NCBI GenBank assembly: GCA_947498455.1
Contig: CANMKK010000016.1
Location: 1-64,000 of the forward strand
Length of the DNA: 64,000 nt
Source of the DNA: an uncultured Aquimarina sp.
Lineage (GTDB): Bacteria > Bacteroidota > Bacteroidia > Flavobacteriales > Flavobacteriaceae
Direction of reading: 5' to 3'
A program made the position numbers and the translations under genes. Below the pieces are notes generated by a model. That model saw only the letters and a program-made list of their open reading frames with translations, had not been told where the DNA came from and made no database searches. Of the stretch, positions 35,526-44,593 are shown one piece after another; positions within the stretch are counted from its first letter, which is position 1; each line of letters starts with the position of its first letter.

Positions 35526-35814
35526 GGTAATACTTTTGTAGTAATATACATAAAACTTATATTTAGTGATTTGTCGATGTCAAAAAAAATATGAGGCTAG
35601 AATTCTTATTCTTGATGGGTTGTAACGTTTTACCTTTGAAATTTTCTGGATATAATTACTCTATTCATTCGATTAGGTTTGTTTTGACAACAGAACCATG
35701 GTTTTGGAAATGTACCTCGTGTACTTATTCTAAGATTGTTTACTTTGCGCATTTTGTGACACGGATCATGGGTTTTGTAGTACGGGTAATATTTTTTATA
35801 TGATTGCGGAGAGC

Positions 35815-36130
35815 TAGGAAAAGGGTGTCGGGTTTCGGGTTTCGGAAACTGGAACTAGGAAGCTGATTGCTGATAGCTGAGAAAAGGATATCAGGTATCA
35901 GGTTTCGGAAAACTGGGATTAGGAAGCTAAAAGCTGAGAGCTAGGAAAAAGGTGTCAGGTATCGGGTGTCGGAAACTGGAACTAGGAAGCTGATTGCTGA
36001 TAGCTAAGAAAAGGGTGCTGGGTTTCGGGTTTCGGAAAACTGGGATTAGGAAGCTAAAAGCTGAGAGCTAGGAAATGGGTATCAGTTATCAGGTGTCGGA
36101 ACTAGGAAGCTAATAGCTAGGAAACGGAAG
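35815..36130. repeat. diverged tandem repeat, ~60/125-bp period
   Basis: Alternating blocks of GGAAACTGGAACTAGGAAGC-TGATTGCTGATAGCT and GGAAAACTGGGATTAGGAAG-CTAAAAGCTGAGAGCT, joined by GGGTTTCGGGTTTCGG or TATCAGGTATCAGG. About five half-units are visible. There is no open frame of interest. 35526-35814 has only a short unlikely frame. Confidence 0.8.
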
Positions 36131-36165
36131 TCAAAAGTCAGATGTTTGTATGCTCTTTGGGTGTT

Positions 36166-37002
36166 TTATTTAGATAATTCTTCTAACCGTTGTCGTTCTG
36201 TTTTAGAAAGTTTATGGATACCTTTTGTATTGATTTTATCCAAAAGTGCATTTAGTTCTTGTTCTTTAGTGATTTTCTGAACATTATACCTATCATCTAT
36301 GGTAAGAAGTCCTTCTGGTTTTTCTAGTAAACTTTTTTTGAATATTAAAAAATCTGGTCTAATAAGTATGATACTTAAAAACATGATCGTAGGTATAAGA
36401 ATCAATGCTATCGGAATATAGTTCTGAAGTAATGATGATGGTTGCATTGTCAAGGCGATTAACAATCCAATGATACCACCTCCTAGATGTGCTTCATGGC
36501 CAATATTATCTTTTCTAGACTTAATACCGTATATGGATATAAGCACAAATAACAATCCATAAAGCCAGCCGGGAATACCAAAATTTACAAACAATAAACT
36601 AACATTCATCCCCTTAAATAAAGCAATAGAAGCAAAAATAATACCGCTTACAGCACCAGATGCTCCAACTGCACTATAATCACTGTGGTTTTTATGTATA
36701 TATAAAGCAAATAGATTCCCTCCAATAAGACTGCCGAAATAAATAATCAGGAATTTAGGTATACCAAGTGATGATTCGAGATTCTGACTAAAAAAATAAA
36801 GGGATATCATATTAAATGCGAAATGCATCCAATTACTATGTAAAAAACCTGATGTTATCAGTCTTTTATAGTCTTTGTGAATCAAAATTTCATCTACCTG
36901 AAATGAATACTTCCGTAAAAAAGAGTGGTCCTTTAATCCTTTATAAGAGACAATTCCATTTATGATTAGTATCACAATTCCGGCGATTCCGATTTCTTCC
37001 AT
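36166..37002 (-). CDS. rhomboid family intramembrane serine protease, 278 aa
   Basis: Cleaves membrane proteins within the bilayer. Six or more hydrophobic helices are present. The catalytic serine is in G113-A-S115-G, and the histidine in the sixth helix is H172 of EAHLGGGIIGL. The HxxxN-type helix 2 motif reads H55-SNWMHFAFN64 and stabilises the oxyanion hole. The C-terminal ~70 residues are a cytosolic helical tail (KITKEQELNALLDKINTKGI...LSKTERQRLEELS), common in Bacteroidota members. It lies just beyond the trp operon terminator and is probably transcribed on its own. Confidence 0.93.
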   Translation of the reverse strand: MEEIGIAGIVILIINGIVSYKGLKDHSFLRKYSFQVDEILIHKDYKRLITSGFLHSNWMHFAFNMISLYFFSQNLESSLGIPKFLIIYFGSLIGGNLFALYIHKNHSDYSAVGASGAVSGIIFASIALFKGMNVSLLFVNFGIPGWLYGLLFVLISIYGIKSRKDNIGHEAHLGGGIIGLLIALTMQPSSLLQNYIPIALILIPTIMFLSIILIRPDFLIFKKSLLEKPEGLLTIDDRYNVQKITKEQELNALLDKINTKGIHKLSKTERQRLEELSK

Positions 37003-37004
37003 AG

Positions 37005-37055
37005 TAAAAACACATTTATGTATTCAAACTCCAAAATGAAGTTTGAATACATAAA
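37005..37055 (-). terminator. rho-independent terminator after trpA
   Basis: Perfect 16-bp arms TTTATGTATTCAAACT (37015-37030) and its complement (37040-37055), 9-base loop. On the minus strand it is followed by GTGTTTTTAC, just after the trpA stop. Confidence 0.8.
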
Positions 37056-37056
37056 T

Positions 37057-37818
37057 TTATCGAATTCCTTTTACAAATTCATCAATTGTTTCAATTCCAT
37101 TTTTGGTAATGTGCTTTATAAAAGCAGATCCAATAATTGCTCCCTTCGTAGTTTTAGTAGCCTGAGTAAAGGTTTCGCTATTACTAATTCCGAACCCGAC
37201 AATTTGTGGATTTTTTAGTTCCAATGATTCAATACGCTCAAAATACTTTTGCTGTACATCTCCAAAACTATTTTTTGCCCCTGTAGTACTTGCAGAACTT
37301 ACCATGTAGATAAAACCATTAGATACATTGTCTATAAAACGAATTCGCTCGTCTGATGTCTGTGGTGTAATCAAGAATACATTGATTAATCCATATTTTT
37401 CGAACGTTTGCTGATAATGCTCGTGATATTCGGCTACAGGTAGATCGGGGATTATTAATCCATCAATACCTATTTCCTGACATTTGGCGCAAAATGCTTC
37501 GATACCATATTGCATCATTGGATTAAAATACCCCATGATAATAAGTGGGATATTCACAGATTTTCTAATATCTGCAAGTTGTTCGAACAAAAGCTTTGTT
37601 GTCATTCCGTTTTTAAGGGCGATTGTAGAACTGTCCTGAATCGTTGGACCATCTGCTAATGGATCACTAAAGGGTAATCCTATTTCTATCATGTCTACGC
37701 CGTTATCCTCTAGATCTTGTATGATCTGCACAGTATCGTTTAGCGCTGGGTATCCTGCGGTGAAATACACGGAGAGCAATTTTTTGTTTTCTTCTAGTTT
37801 TTGATTTATTCTATTCAT
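37057..37818 (-). CDS. trpA: tryptophan synthase alpha subunit
   Basis: Cleaves indole-glycerol phosphate to indole and glyceraldehyde 3-phosphate, with indole channelled to TrpB. The TIM-barrel markers are present: YFTAGYP, the catalytic Glu in MIEIGLPFSDPLADGPTIQ, the catalytic Asp region GLIIPDLP, and the phosphate-binding VGFGISNSET and GAIIGSAFIK. Full length at 253 residues. It is the last gene of the trp operon, 165 bases after trpB; that gap carries short direct repeats of TATTGAGTA-type and no gene. A strong terminator follows. Confidence 0.98.
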   Translation of the reverse strand: MNRINQKLEENKKLLSVYFTAGYPALNDTVQIIQDLEDNGVDMIEIGLPFSDPLADGPTIQDSSTIALKNGMTTKLLFEQLADIRKSVNIPLIIMGYFNPMMQYGIEAFCAKCQEIGIDGLIIPDLPVAEYHEHYQQTFEKYGLINVFLITPQTSDERIRFIDNVSNGFIYMVSSASTTGAKNSFGDVQQKYFERIESLELKNPQIVGFGISNSETFTQATKTTKGAIIGSAFIKHITKNGIETIDEFVKGIR

Positions 37819-37983
37819 GTCTGTTTAGTAGTCAGTATTATGTATTAGGTATTGAGTACAAAGTATTGAGTATTCTGAAAAATGATATTAAGGGTATCGG
37901 GTAACGATATATTTTTTTGAAATGATTTTATTAAAAAGCTTCATCCTTATTACTTTGTACTTACTACTTTATACTATAAAATA

Positions 37984-39165
37984 TTATAATTTAAAATGGT
38001 TAATGTATGTATCTAAATCTTTGTCACCACGGCCAGATAAACTAATGACCACAATATCTTCTGGTTTAAATTTTTTATCATTAAACACTGCTAGTGCGTG
38101 TGATGATTCTATGGCAGGGATAATTCCTTCTAGTTTAGATAGTTCTAATCCAGCTTTCATGGCATCATCATCGGTTACCGAGTAAAACTCTCCACGTCCT
38201 GATTTATATAAATGTGCGTGTATGGGGCCAACACCAGGGTAGTCTAATCCTGCAGAAATAGAATAGGGTTCTGTAATCTGTCCATCGGGTGTTTGCATTA
38301 GTAAGGTTTTACATCCATGAATGATTCCTTCTTTTCCTAATTGTGATGTTGCTGCACTCTCACCACTATTAACTCCTTTTCCGGCTGCTTCTACTGCAAT
38401 GATACCTACATCAGGATTGTCTAGGAAGTGATAATAGGTTCCTGCGGCATTACTACCTCCGCCGATACATGCTACTACATAATCTGGGTTTTCCCTACCT
38501 TCTTTTTCGTGTAATTGTGATCTTATTTCTTCTGAAATAATAGACTGAAATCTGGTCACCATATCTGGATATGGATGAGGTCCTATTGCCGATCCAATGA
38601 TATAATGTGTGTCTACAGGGTTATTGATCCAATCTCTAATGGCTTCGTTTGTTGCGTCTTTTAGCGTTTTACTTCCGGATTTGGCTGGTATTACTTCTGC
38701 TCCTAGCATTTTCATACGTGCTACATTGGGGGCTTGACGTTTGATATCAATTTCTCCCATATATACAATACATTGAATCCCCATAAGTGCACAAACTGTA
38801 GCGGTGGCAACACCGTGTTGTCCTGCTCCGGTTTCTGCAATAATTCTGTCTTTACCAAGTTTTTTTGCTACCAGAATCTGTCCAATGGTGTTATTAATCT
38901 TATGTGCACCTGTGTGATTAAGATCTTCACGTTTTAGATATACTCTGGTATTGTGTTTTTCTGAAAGTCGTTTGGCAAAATACAAAGGTGATGGTCGGCC
39001 TACATAGTCTCTTAATAATTGATTGAACTCTTCTTTAAATGAAGGTTCGTTCATGATTTCTAAATATCTGGAACGCAGTTCTTCTACGTTTGGATATAGC
39101 ATTTCGGGTATATAGGCACCTCCAAAATCCCCATAATATCCTTTTTCGTTTACTTGATAACTCAT
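37984..39165 (-). CDS. trpB: tryptophan synthase beta subunit
   Basis: A PLP enzyme joining indole and serine to make tryptophan. The PLP lysine is in [11 protein letters not shown], and the loop [12 protein letters not shown] and the phosphate cup [11 protein letters not shown] are intact, as is the catalytic region around [13 protein letters not shown]. At 393 residues it is full length and of the TrpB1 type that partners TrpA. The next gene upstream is trpF, 75 bases away. Confidence 0.98.
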   Translation of the reverse strand: MSYQVNEKGYYGDFGGAYIPEMLYPNVEELRSRYLEIMNEPSFKEEFNQLLRDYVGRPSPLYFAKRLSEKHNTRVYLKREDLNHTGAHKINNTIGQILVAKKLGKDRIIAETGAGQHGVATATVCALMGIQCIVYMGEIDIKRQAPNVARMKMLGAEVIPAKSGSKTLKDATNEAIRDWINNPVDTHYIIGSAIGPHPYPDMVTRFQSIISEEIRSQLHEKEGRENPDYVVACIGGGSNAAGTYYHFLDNPDVGIIAVEAAGKGVNSGESAATSQLGKEGIIHGCKTLLMQTPDGQITEPYSISAGLDYPGVGPIHAHLYKSGRGEFYSVTDDDAMKAGLELSKLEGIIPAIESSHALAVFNDKKFKPEDIVVISLSGRGDKDLDTYINHFKL

Positions 39166-39240
39166 CTTAGTTTGTAATTTTTAGTTGATGGTTCATTACG
39201 ATATCGCCATCATTTTTATAGTGTAATCTTTTAGTGAGGC

Positions 39241-39924
39241 CTAACAGGTTCTAAAAACCTTTGTAAGGTCTTGTTTGAATTTTTTTAATTGCTCCGTATT
39301 TTTTAATCCTGGTGTATCCTCGAATTTGCTATTTATATCTATTCCATGGATAGGTAATTCTGTTTCCAAGATTGCTTTGATTTTATCTACTTCATCTAGT
39401 CCAATGCCACCGCTTAATATAAATGGGGTAGGGGAGTTATAGTTATTTAGAACTTGCCAATCAAACGTATAACCATTGCCACCTTTTTCTTTTCCTTTGG
39501 TATCAAAAAGAAAATAATCGACAATCCCTTCATAAGGTTTTATTACCTTAAAATCGAATTCATCTTTAATAGAAAACACTTTGAATATCTCAATTGTTTT
39601 ACCAGACCTGACAGGTTTTGAAAACCTGTCAGGTCTATTAATATTTGTAATGGTAACTTGTAATTCCTTACAATATTCCGGAGATTCGTTTCCGTGTAAT
39701 TGTAAGGCTCTGAAATTGTATTGTTTTACTTTGTCAATAATAAAATCAATAGTAGCATCTACAAAAACGCCTGTTTTTTTTATACTATCGCTTATTTCTG
39801 GAATATCTCCTTCGAAATTTCTTGGTGATTTTTTATAGAAAATAAAACCGAGATAATCCGGTTGCAATGCTGCAACTGCTTCTATATTATCCTGATGTTT
39901 CATTCCGCATACCTTCAGTTTCAT
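39241..39924 (-). CDS. trpF: phosphoribosylanthranilate isomerase, with in-frame repeat insert
   Basis: Isomerises phosphoribosylanthranilate in step 3 of the pathway. Family motifs are LKVCGMKHQDNI at the start (catalytic Cys), DYLGFIFYKKSPR, ALQLHGNESPEYC, the catalytic Asp in DYFLFDTKGKEKGGNGYTFDW, and FILSGGI with HGIDINSKFEDTPGLKN. At 227 residues it is ~20 longer than usual. Part of the excess is NRPDRFSKPVRSG, encoded by a 33-bp perfect palindrome at 39604-39636. It overlaps trpC by 4 bases. Confidence 0.96.
   Translation of the reverse strand: MKLKVCGMKHQDNIEAVAALQPDYLGFIFYKKSPRNFEGDIPEISDSIKKTGVFVDATIDFIIDKVKQYNFRALQLHGNESPEYCKELQVTITNINRPDRFSKPVRSGKTIEIFKVFSIKDEFDFKVIKPYEGIVDYFLFDTKGKEKGGNGYTFDWQVLNNYNSPTPFILSGGIGLDEVDKIKAILETELPIHGIDINSKFEDTPGLKNTEQLKKFKQDLTKVFRTC
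39604..39636. repeat. 33-bp palindromic repeat inside trpF
   Basis: AGACCTGACAGGTTTT-G-AAAACCTGTCAGGTCT, perfect 16-bp arms. It adds 11 codons in frame (RPDRFSKPVRS on the coding strand) between the LHGNESPEYC helix and the strand leading to IFKVFS. Confidence 0.95.
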
Positions 39925-40706
39925 GAGCTTAGGTTTTTTATGAAATCTATTGCACTTGATCCGGGATTTTCTGTTTTCATGAAATTTTCCCCAATTAAGA
40001 AACCTTTGTATCCGTATTGCTGTAAGTCTTGTATCGCTTCGATACTACTGATTCCACTTTCTGATACTTTTACGAAATCATCTGGGATTTGCTCACTTAA
40101 TTGCTTGCTAATATCTGTGCTTACTTCGAAAGTCTTAAGGTTTCTATTGTTTACTCCTAACATATCTAATGAAGGCATTATAGATTTTTGCAGTTCTTCT
40201 TCGTTATGTACTTCTAGTAATACATCTAATGATAAACTTTTTGCAAATTGTGACAATGACTTTATTTGTTCTTTAGTCAATACTGCTGCTATTAATAATA
40301 TTACATCTGCTCCATATGCTTTGGCTTCTAGTAATTGATATTCGTCTATTATAAATTCTTTACGTAGCAATGGCATTTGCACAGACGCTCTTGCTAATAA
40401 AAGATCATCCATAGAACCTCCAAAATATTTGCCGTCTGTAAGTACAGACATACCACACACTCCTGCATTTTCATATCCTGTAGCAACATCTTGTACACTG
40501 ACCTTTTGGTTAATCACTGCTTTAGATGGAGATCTTCGTTTATGTTCTGCAATAATACCTGTATTGCTGTTTCGTAGAGCAGTGGCTAATGAATTTTCTT
40601 TTCGTTCGAATAGTACAGAGTTTTCTAGTTGATGAACCGGAATGATGCTTTTTCTTAACGAAACTTCCTGCTGTTTGTCTGCAATAATTTTATCTAGTAT
40701 ATTCAT
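39921..40706 (-). CDS. trpC: indole-3-glycerol phosphate synthase
   Basis: Closes the indole ring in step 4 of tryptophan synthesis. Motifs: IAEHKRRSPSKAVIN (catalytic Lys), GMSVLTDGKYFGGS, LLRKEFIIDEYQL, DVILLIAAVL, EVHNEEEL, LGVNNRNLKTF, VSESGISS and GFLIGENFMKT. Full length at 261 residues, not fused to trpF. It starts 2 bases after the stop of the 177-aa gene and overlaps trpF by 4 bases, so the middle of the operon is tightly packed. Confidence 0.98.
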   Translation of the reverse strand: MNILDKIIADKQQEVSLRKSIIPVHQLENSVLFERKENSLATALRNSNTGIIAEHKRRSPSKAVINQKVSVQDVATGYENAGVCGMSVLTDGKYFGGSMDDLLLARASVQMPLLRKEFIIDEYQLLEAKAYGADVILLIAAVLTKEQIKSLSQFAKSLSLDVLLEVHNEEELQKSIMPSLDMLGVNNRNLKTFEVSTDISKQLSEQIPDDFVKVSESGISSIEAIQDLQQYGYKGFLIGENFMKTENPGSSAIDFIKNLSS

Positions 40707-40708
40707 CT

Positions 40709-41242
40709 TTATTTTACAATATTGAGGGGATTTTTTTTAGCTTCCTTTGTTTGTTCATCTTTTAATAACAATCGCATGGAGTCAAAATAATCGGATTCGA
40801 ATGTGATGATACTGATGTCATTAATAGAAAACTCATAATCAAACTCTTCTTCTATTTTTCCGTTTGATTTTATCATATTGATAATGAATGTATCTTCTTC
40901 TGCCATATTAAGGGTTCCATAGAAAACTTCGGTTTCATTATCCTGAAATTCGAATAGGCCATATTTTTTTTCACTCCATATGAGTGTTTGGAGTACATTA
41001 TTAAACTTAAAGGTGTCAGGGGTTTTGGTTTGCACATTTTTAAGTTGTAATACTCTGGAAATTTTTTCTTCTTTGGCTTTCGTTTTTCTATTTTTTAAAT
41101 AGCGCTTATTATATAGCTTATAACCATCTATAACATAGTCTACAGGAATATGCTTTACTAATATCCAATCTTCATTTTCATCTACAAGCAAGCCGGTTTC
41201 TTTTTCTTTCCAACCAGTAATCTTATACGTTTCGACTTTCAT
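40709..41242 (-). CDS. unknown protein in the trp operon, 177 aa
   Basis: Lies between trpD (20-base gap) and trpC (2-base gap), so it is surely co-transcribed. No signal peptide or membrane span. The sequence starts VETYKITGWKEKETGLLVDE, continues DWILVKHIPVDYVIDGYKL, and later has GLFEFQDNETEVFYGTLNMAEEDTFIINMI: alternating beta strands like a small barrel or Sm/SH3-like fold, ending in a short basic tail. I do not recognise it as a tryptophan enzyme. Operon position suggests either a regulator of the pathway or an unrelated passenger. Confidence 0.7.
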   Translation of the reverse strand: MKVETYKITGWKEKETGLLVDENEDWILVKHIPVDYVIDGYKLYNKRYLKNRKTKAKEEKISRVLQLKNVQTKTPDTFKFNNVLQTLIWSEKKYGLFEFQDNETEVFYGTLNMAEEDTFIINMIKSNGKIEEEFDYEFSINDISIITFESDYFDSMRLLLKDEQTKEAKKNPLNIVK

Positions 41243-41262
41243 TAATTTTAGTTTTCTTATTG

Positions 41263-42258
41263 TTAGGCTATACTAAGTTCTTGTACTTTTTTTAGTGCTA
41301 CGAGTCCTTTTCCGGATAATAAAGATTCTTTGGCACGTTCAAAACCTTCTTTAGGTTGCAGGCCTTCTACGGTGGCGATTGCCATCCCGGCATTGGCACA
41401 AACGACATTATTCTGGGCTTCTGTTCCTTTACCGTTTAGGATGTTTACAAAAATATTTGCGGATGCTTCTACTGAATCTCCTCCATGTATTTCTTCCTGG
41501 CGTAGTGTTTTAACTCCAAAATCTTGTGGGGTTAGTATTCCTTCTGTATTATTGGAAATTGTTTTGGTACTTCCGGTCAGGGAGATTTCGTCATACCCAT
41601 CAAGTGCGTGTATGATTGTAAAGTTTTTATCGGTGTTCTGATATAGGTATCCGTACATACGTGCCAATTCCAGATTGAATACTCCGACAATTTGATTTTT
41701 CGGAAAAGCTGGGTTTACCATTGGCCCAAGCATATTGAAGAATGTTTTTACACCTAACTCTCTTCTGATAGGTGCTACGTTTTTCATGGCAGGATGAAAT
41801 AGGGGCGCGTGTAGTACACATATTCCTGCTTCATCGATACTTCGCTTTAGAAAATCTTTGTCATTACTAAACTTAATTCCTAGATGTTCCATTACATTAG
41901 AACTCCCACATTTTGATGATACTCCATAATTACCATGCTTGGTTACTTTGATTCCAGCTCCTGCTGAAACGAATGATGAAAGGGTGGAGATATTAAAGGT
42001 GTCTTTGCCATCACCACCGGTACCGCAGAGATCTATAGGGTTATATTCACTAAGGTCTATGGCTACACATAGTTCTAGCAAGGCATCTCTAAAACCTTCT
42101 AATTCTTCTACTGTAATGCTACGCATCATATATACAGTGAGAAAGGATGCTATCTGACTCTGATTATAATCTCCTTTGGATATATTAACCAAAACTCTTT
42201 TTGCTTCTTCTTTAGAAATAGTCTCGTGATTGATTAATCGGTTGAGTAAGTTTTTCAT
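41263..42258 (-). CDS. trpD: anthranilate phosphoribosyltransferase
   Basis: Adds phosphoribose from PRPP to anthranilate. The PRPP loop is DLCGTGGDGKDTFNIST, followed by KHGNYGVSSKCGSSNVMEHLG, the metal-binding NMLGPMVNPA, and HALDGYDEISLTG. Full length at 331 residues, not fused to trpG. It follows trpG by 106 bases. Confidence 0.98.
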   Translation of the reverse strand: MKNLLNRLINHETISKEEAKRVLVNISKGDYNQSQIASFLTVYMMRSITVEELEGFRDALLELCVAIDLSEYNPIDLCGTGGDGKDTFNISTLSSFVSAGAGIKVTKHGNYGVSSKCGSSNVMEHLGIKFSNDKDFLKRSIDEAGICVLHAPLFHPAMKNVAPIRRELGVKTFFNMLGPMVNPAFPKNQIVGVFNLELARMYGYLYQNTDKNFTIIHALDGYDEISLTGSTKTISNNTEGILTPQDFGVKTLRQEEIHGGDSVEASANIFVNILNGKGTEAQNNVVCANAGMAIATVEGLQPKEGFERAKESLLSGKGLVALKKVQELSIA

Positions 42259-42364
42259 ATGCCCTTACCAATAATACTCTCTATTCTTATGAGTGAGTGA
42301 ATAGTATTGGGTTTATTTTTAGATTATTAATTGCTTCTTTTTTATACTTTGTATTGTGGTACAT

Positions 42365-42934
42365 TTAGGAATTAATCCAATTCTCTAACATTTTTTTTCC
42401 GTCTGGTGTAAGTACAGATTCTGGATGGAATTGTACTCCGCGAACGTCTAACTCTTTATGTCGTATGGACATTACTTGTCCATTTTCGTCATATGATGTG
42501 ACTTCCAGGCAAGTAGGGAGGTCTTTATCATCAACAACCCAAGAGTGATATCTACCTACATTAAAAGTACTATTGAGACCCTCGAAAATCACTTCATCGG
42601 TAACGGATAGTTTTACTTCTGTAGCTACGCCATGGTATACTTCATCAAGATTGATGAGGTTTCCGCCAAAAACTTCTCCGATAGCTTGCTGCCCCAGACA
42701 TACTCCAAAAATACTTTTGGTATCTGCATAGGTTTTAATAATTTCTTTGAGAAGTCCAGCTTCATCCGGAATTCCAGGTCCAGGTGAAAGTAATACTTTA
42801 TCAAATGGTTCTACATCTTCTATTTGTAGTTGATCATTTCTTTTTACAACAACATCGCATCCTAAGTCTTCTAAATAATGAACCAGGTTGTAAACGAATG
42901 AGTCGTAGTTATCTATTACTAATATTTGTTTCAT
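42365..42934 (-). CDS. trpG: anthranilate synthase glutamine amidotransferase subunit
   Basis: Supplies ammonia from glutamine to TrpE. The class I amidotransferase triad is visible: Cys in IFGVCLGQQAIGE, His and Glu in GVQFHPESVLTPDG. The oxyanion segment LLSPGPGIPDEAG is intact, and 189 residues is normal. Such subunits can also serve PabB for folate; sitting directly behind trpE points to tryptophan as the main role. Confidence 0.97.
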   Translation of the reverse strand: MKQILVIDNYDSFVYNLVHYLEDLGCDVVVKRNDQLQIEDVEPFDKVLLSPGPGIPDEAGLLKEIIKTYADTKSIFGVCLGQQAIGEVFGGNLINLDEVYHGVATEVKLSVTDEVIFEGLNSTFNVGRYHSWVVDDKDLPTCLEVTSYDENGQVMSIRHKELDVRGVQFHPESVLTPDGKKMLENWINS

Positions 42935-42962
42935 TTTTATTTTTTTTGTGTTAGGGATAGAA

Positions 42963-43009
42963 GCTAGCTACCATGTAGCGCGTATAGCCCGACCCGAAGG
43001 GGAACACCC
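42963..43009. repeat. hairpin repeat between trpE and trpG
   Basis: Two small hairpins: GCTACCATGTAGC, and CCCGACCCGAAGGGG with a CTTCGG-like tip on the coding strand. The string GGTGTTCCCCTTCGGGTCGG after the trpE stop is a repeat type widespread in Bacteroidota intergenic DNA (recollection). Confidence 0.5.
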
Positions 43010-44407
43010 TTATATTTCTTCTGCTAGTTTTAAAGCTTTGGTTAATGCTCCTAATTTATTGTATACTTCTTGTAATTCACTTTCTTCATTGGATTCGTTT
43101 ACTAATCCTGCTCCTGCTTGCCAATGTAGTTGATGATTCTTGCTTAAAAAAGTTCTGATCATTATGGCATGGTTAAAGTTTCCGGAGAAATCCATGAATC
43201 CTATAGCTCCTCCATAGAAATCCCGATTTACGGTTTCGTATTTTTCAATAAGTTGCATGGCCATATGTTTTGGAGCACCGCTTAATGTCCCTGCAGGAAA
43301 GGTATCTGCAACTACTTGCATAGTGGTCGTATCTTTGTGTTTTTTTCCGGTTACTTTGCTTACTAAGTGGATTACATGAGAATAGAATTGAACTTCTCTA
43401 TAGGTATCTACTGTTACTTCACTTCCGTTTCTACTTAGATCATTACGGGCAAGATCTACGAGCATCACATGTTCTGCATTTTCCTTTTCGTCTGCCGAAA
43501 GTTTTTTTGCTAACTCAGCATCCTGCTCATCATTTCCTGTTCTTTTAAAGGTGCCTGCAATTGGATGAATCTCTGCAATATCGTCCTGAACTACTAATTG
43601 TGCTTCTGGAGAGCTACCGAATATTTTAAAATCTCCGTAATCAAAATAGAATAGGTAGGGGGATGGGTTGATACTTCTTAATGCGCGGTATACGTTAAAT
43701 TCATCTCCTTTGAATTTTTGTGAGAACCTCTTAGACAATACTAGTTGGAATATATCTCCTCTTTTACAGTGTTTTTTTGCTAAACTTACGTGCTCCTTAT
43801 ACTGCTCGTCATCTAAGTTAGATGTTGTTTCGTCGACTGTAATAAAATTATAGGATGCGAAGTTTTTTACATTTAATAAAGACTCTATTTCTGCAATATT
43901 ACTTTCGGACTCATAGCAATGTGCAAAAATATATGCTTCATTATTAAAATGATTAATAGCAATAATATTTTGATATACTGTATAATGTATATCTGGGATA
44001 TTTAATGAGGTATCTTTTTTACTAATTGTAACATTCTCAAAATACCGAACAGCATCATAGGCTATGTATCCAAACAATCCATTGTTTATGAATTTGAAAT
44101 CGCTTTTGGAGGCTTCGAATTGTTTGCTGAATTGTTCGATTACCTGTGGGATATTGGTATCGGGTGTTATAGGTGTTTCTCTAATGCTTTTGTCTGGTAA
44201 CGACTCATAAATAACTTCGTTTTCTACCTTGATAGTAGCAATAGGATTGCAACAGATGTATGAAAAACTATTTTCATTACCTCTGTAATCACTACTTTCT
44301 AATAATAGGCTATTAGGAAATCTATCACGGATTTTTAAGTACACACTTACCGGAGTGATAGTGTCTGCAAGGATCTGTTTGAAATGTGTGGTCAATTTAT
44401 AACTCAT
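43010..44407 (-). CDS. trpE: anthranilate synthase component I
   Basis: Converts chorismate to anthranilate with ammonia from TrpG; the committed and feedback-inhibited step. The N-terminal LLESSDYRGNENSFSYIC contains the LLES motif of the tryptophan-binding site. The catalytic half shows DIFQLVLSKRF, PSPYLFYFDYGDFKIFGSSPE, HPIAGTFKRTGNDEQD, ENAEHVMLVDLARNDL and GTLSGAPKHMAMQLIE, all intact. Its ATG is 41 bases after the attenuator stem, making it the first structural gene under attenuation. Confidence 0.98.
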   Translation of the reverse strand: MSYKLTTHFKQILADTITPVSVYLKIRDRFPNSLLLESSDYRGNENSFSYICCNPIATIKVENEVIYESLPDKSIRETPITPDTNIPQVIEQFSKQFEASKSDFKFINNGLFGYIAYDAVRYFENVTISKKDTSLNIPDIHYTVYQNIIAINHFNNEAYIFAHCYESESNIAEIESLLNVKNFASYNFITVDETTSNLDDEQYKEHVSLAKKHCKRGDIFQLVLSKRFSQKFKGDEFNVYRALRSINPSPYLFYFDYGDFKIFGSSPEAQLVVQDDIAEIHPIAGTFKRTGNDEQDAELAKKLSADEKENAEHVMLVDLARNDLSRNGSEVTVDTYREVQFYSHVIHLVSKVTGKKHKDTTTMQVVADTFPAGTLSGAPKHMAMQLIEKYETVNRDFYGGAIGFMDFSGNFNHAIMIRTFLSKNHQLHWQAGAGLVNESNEESELQEVYNKLGALTKALKLAEEI

Positions 44408-44447
44408 TGTTCATTTTTTAATTTTGGATGAATTAGCCCGATATATA

Positions 44448-44483
44448 ACAAAAAAAGGCTTGTCGTGATTTGACAAGCCTTTT
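44448..44483 (-). terminator. trp attenuator terminator
   Basis: On the minus strand AAGGCTTGTC and GACAAGCCTT form a 10-bp stem with a 7-base loop, followed by a run of seven T. It lies between the leader peptide stop (44512) and trpE. The loop and distal arm contain TCACGAC, complementary to GTCGTGA at the end of the leader reading frame (44517-44523), the expected antiterminator pairing. Confidence 0.9.
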
Positions 44484-44511
44484 ATATGTTTACTTAACTA
44501 TATGACAGGAT

Positions 44512-44574
44512 CTATCTCACGACTTTTTCGTTTAGAGAAGACCACCACCAAGTATTAGTTAAGATACGTTTCAT
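44512..44574 (-). CDS. trpL: trp operon leader peptide, 20 aa
   Basis: The short frame reads MKRILTNTWWWSSLNEKVVR with three consecutive Trp codons (44542-44550). It begins 14 bases downstream of the predicted transcription start and ends 29 bases before the terminator stem. A ribosome held at the Trp codons would leave the GTCGTGA segment (44517-44523) free to pair with the terminator loop and distal arm, while a ribosome reaching the stop would cover it. That is the classical ribosome-mediated attenuation layout of enteric trpL, here in a flavobacterium. Confidence 0.92.
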   Translation of the reverse strand: MKRILTNTWWWSSLNEKVVR

Positions 44575-44593
44575 TGTTTTTAATTTAATACGC

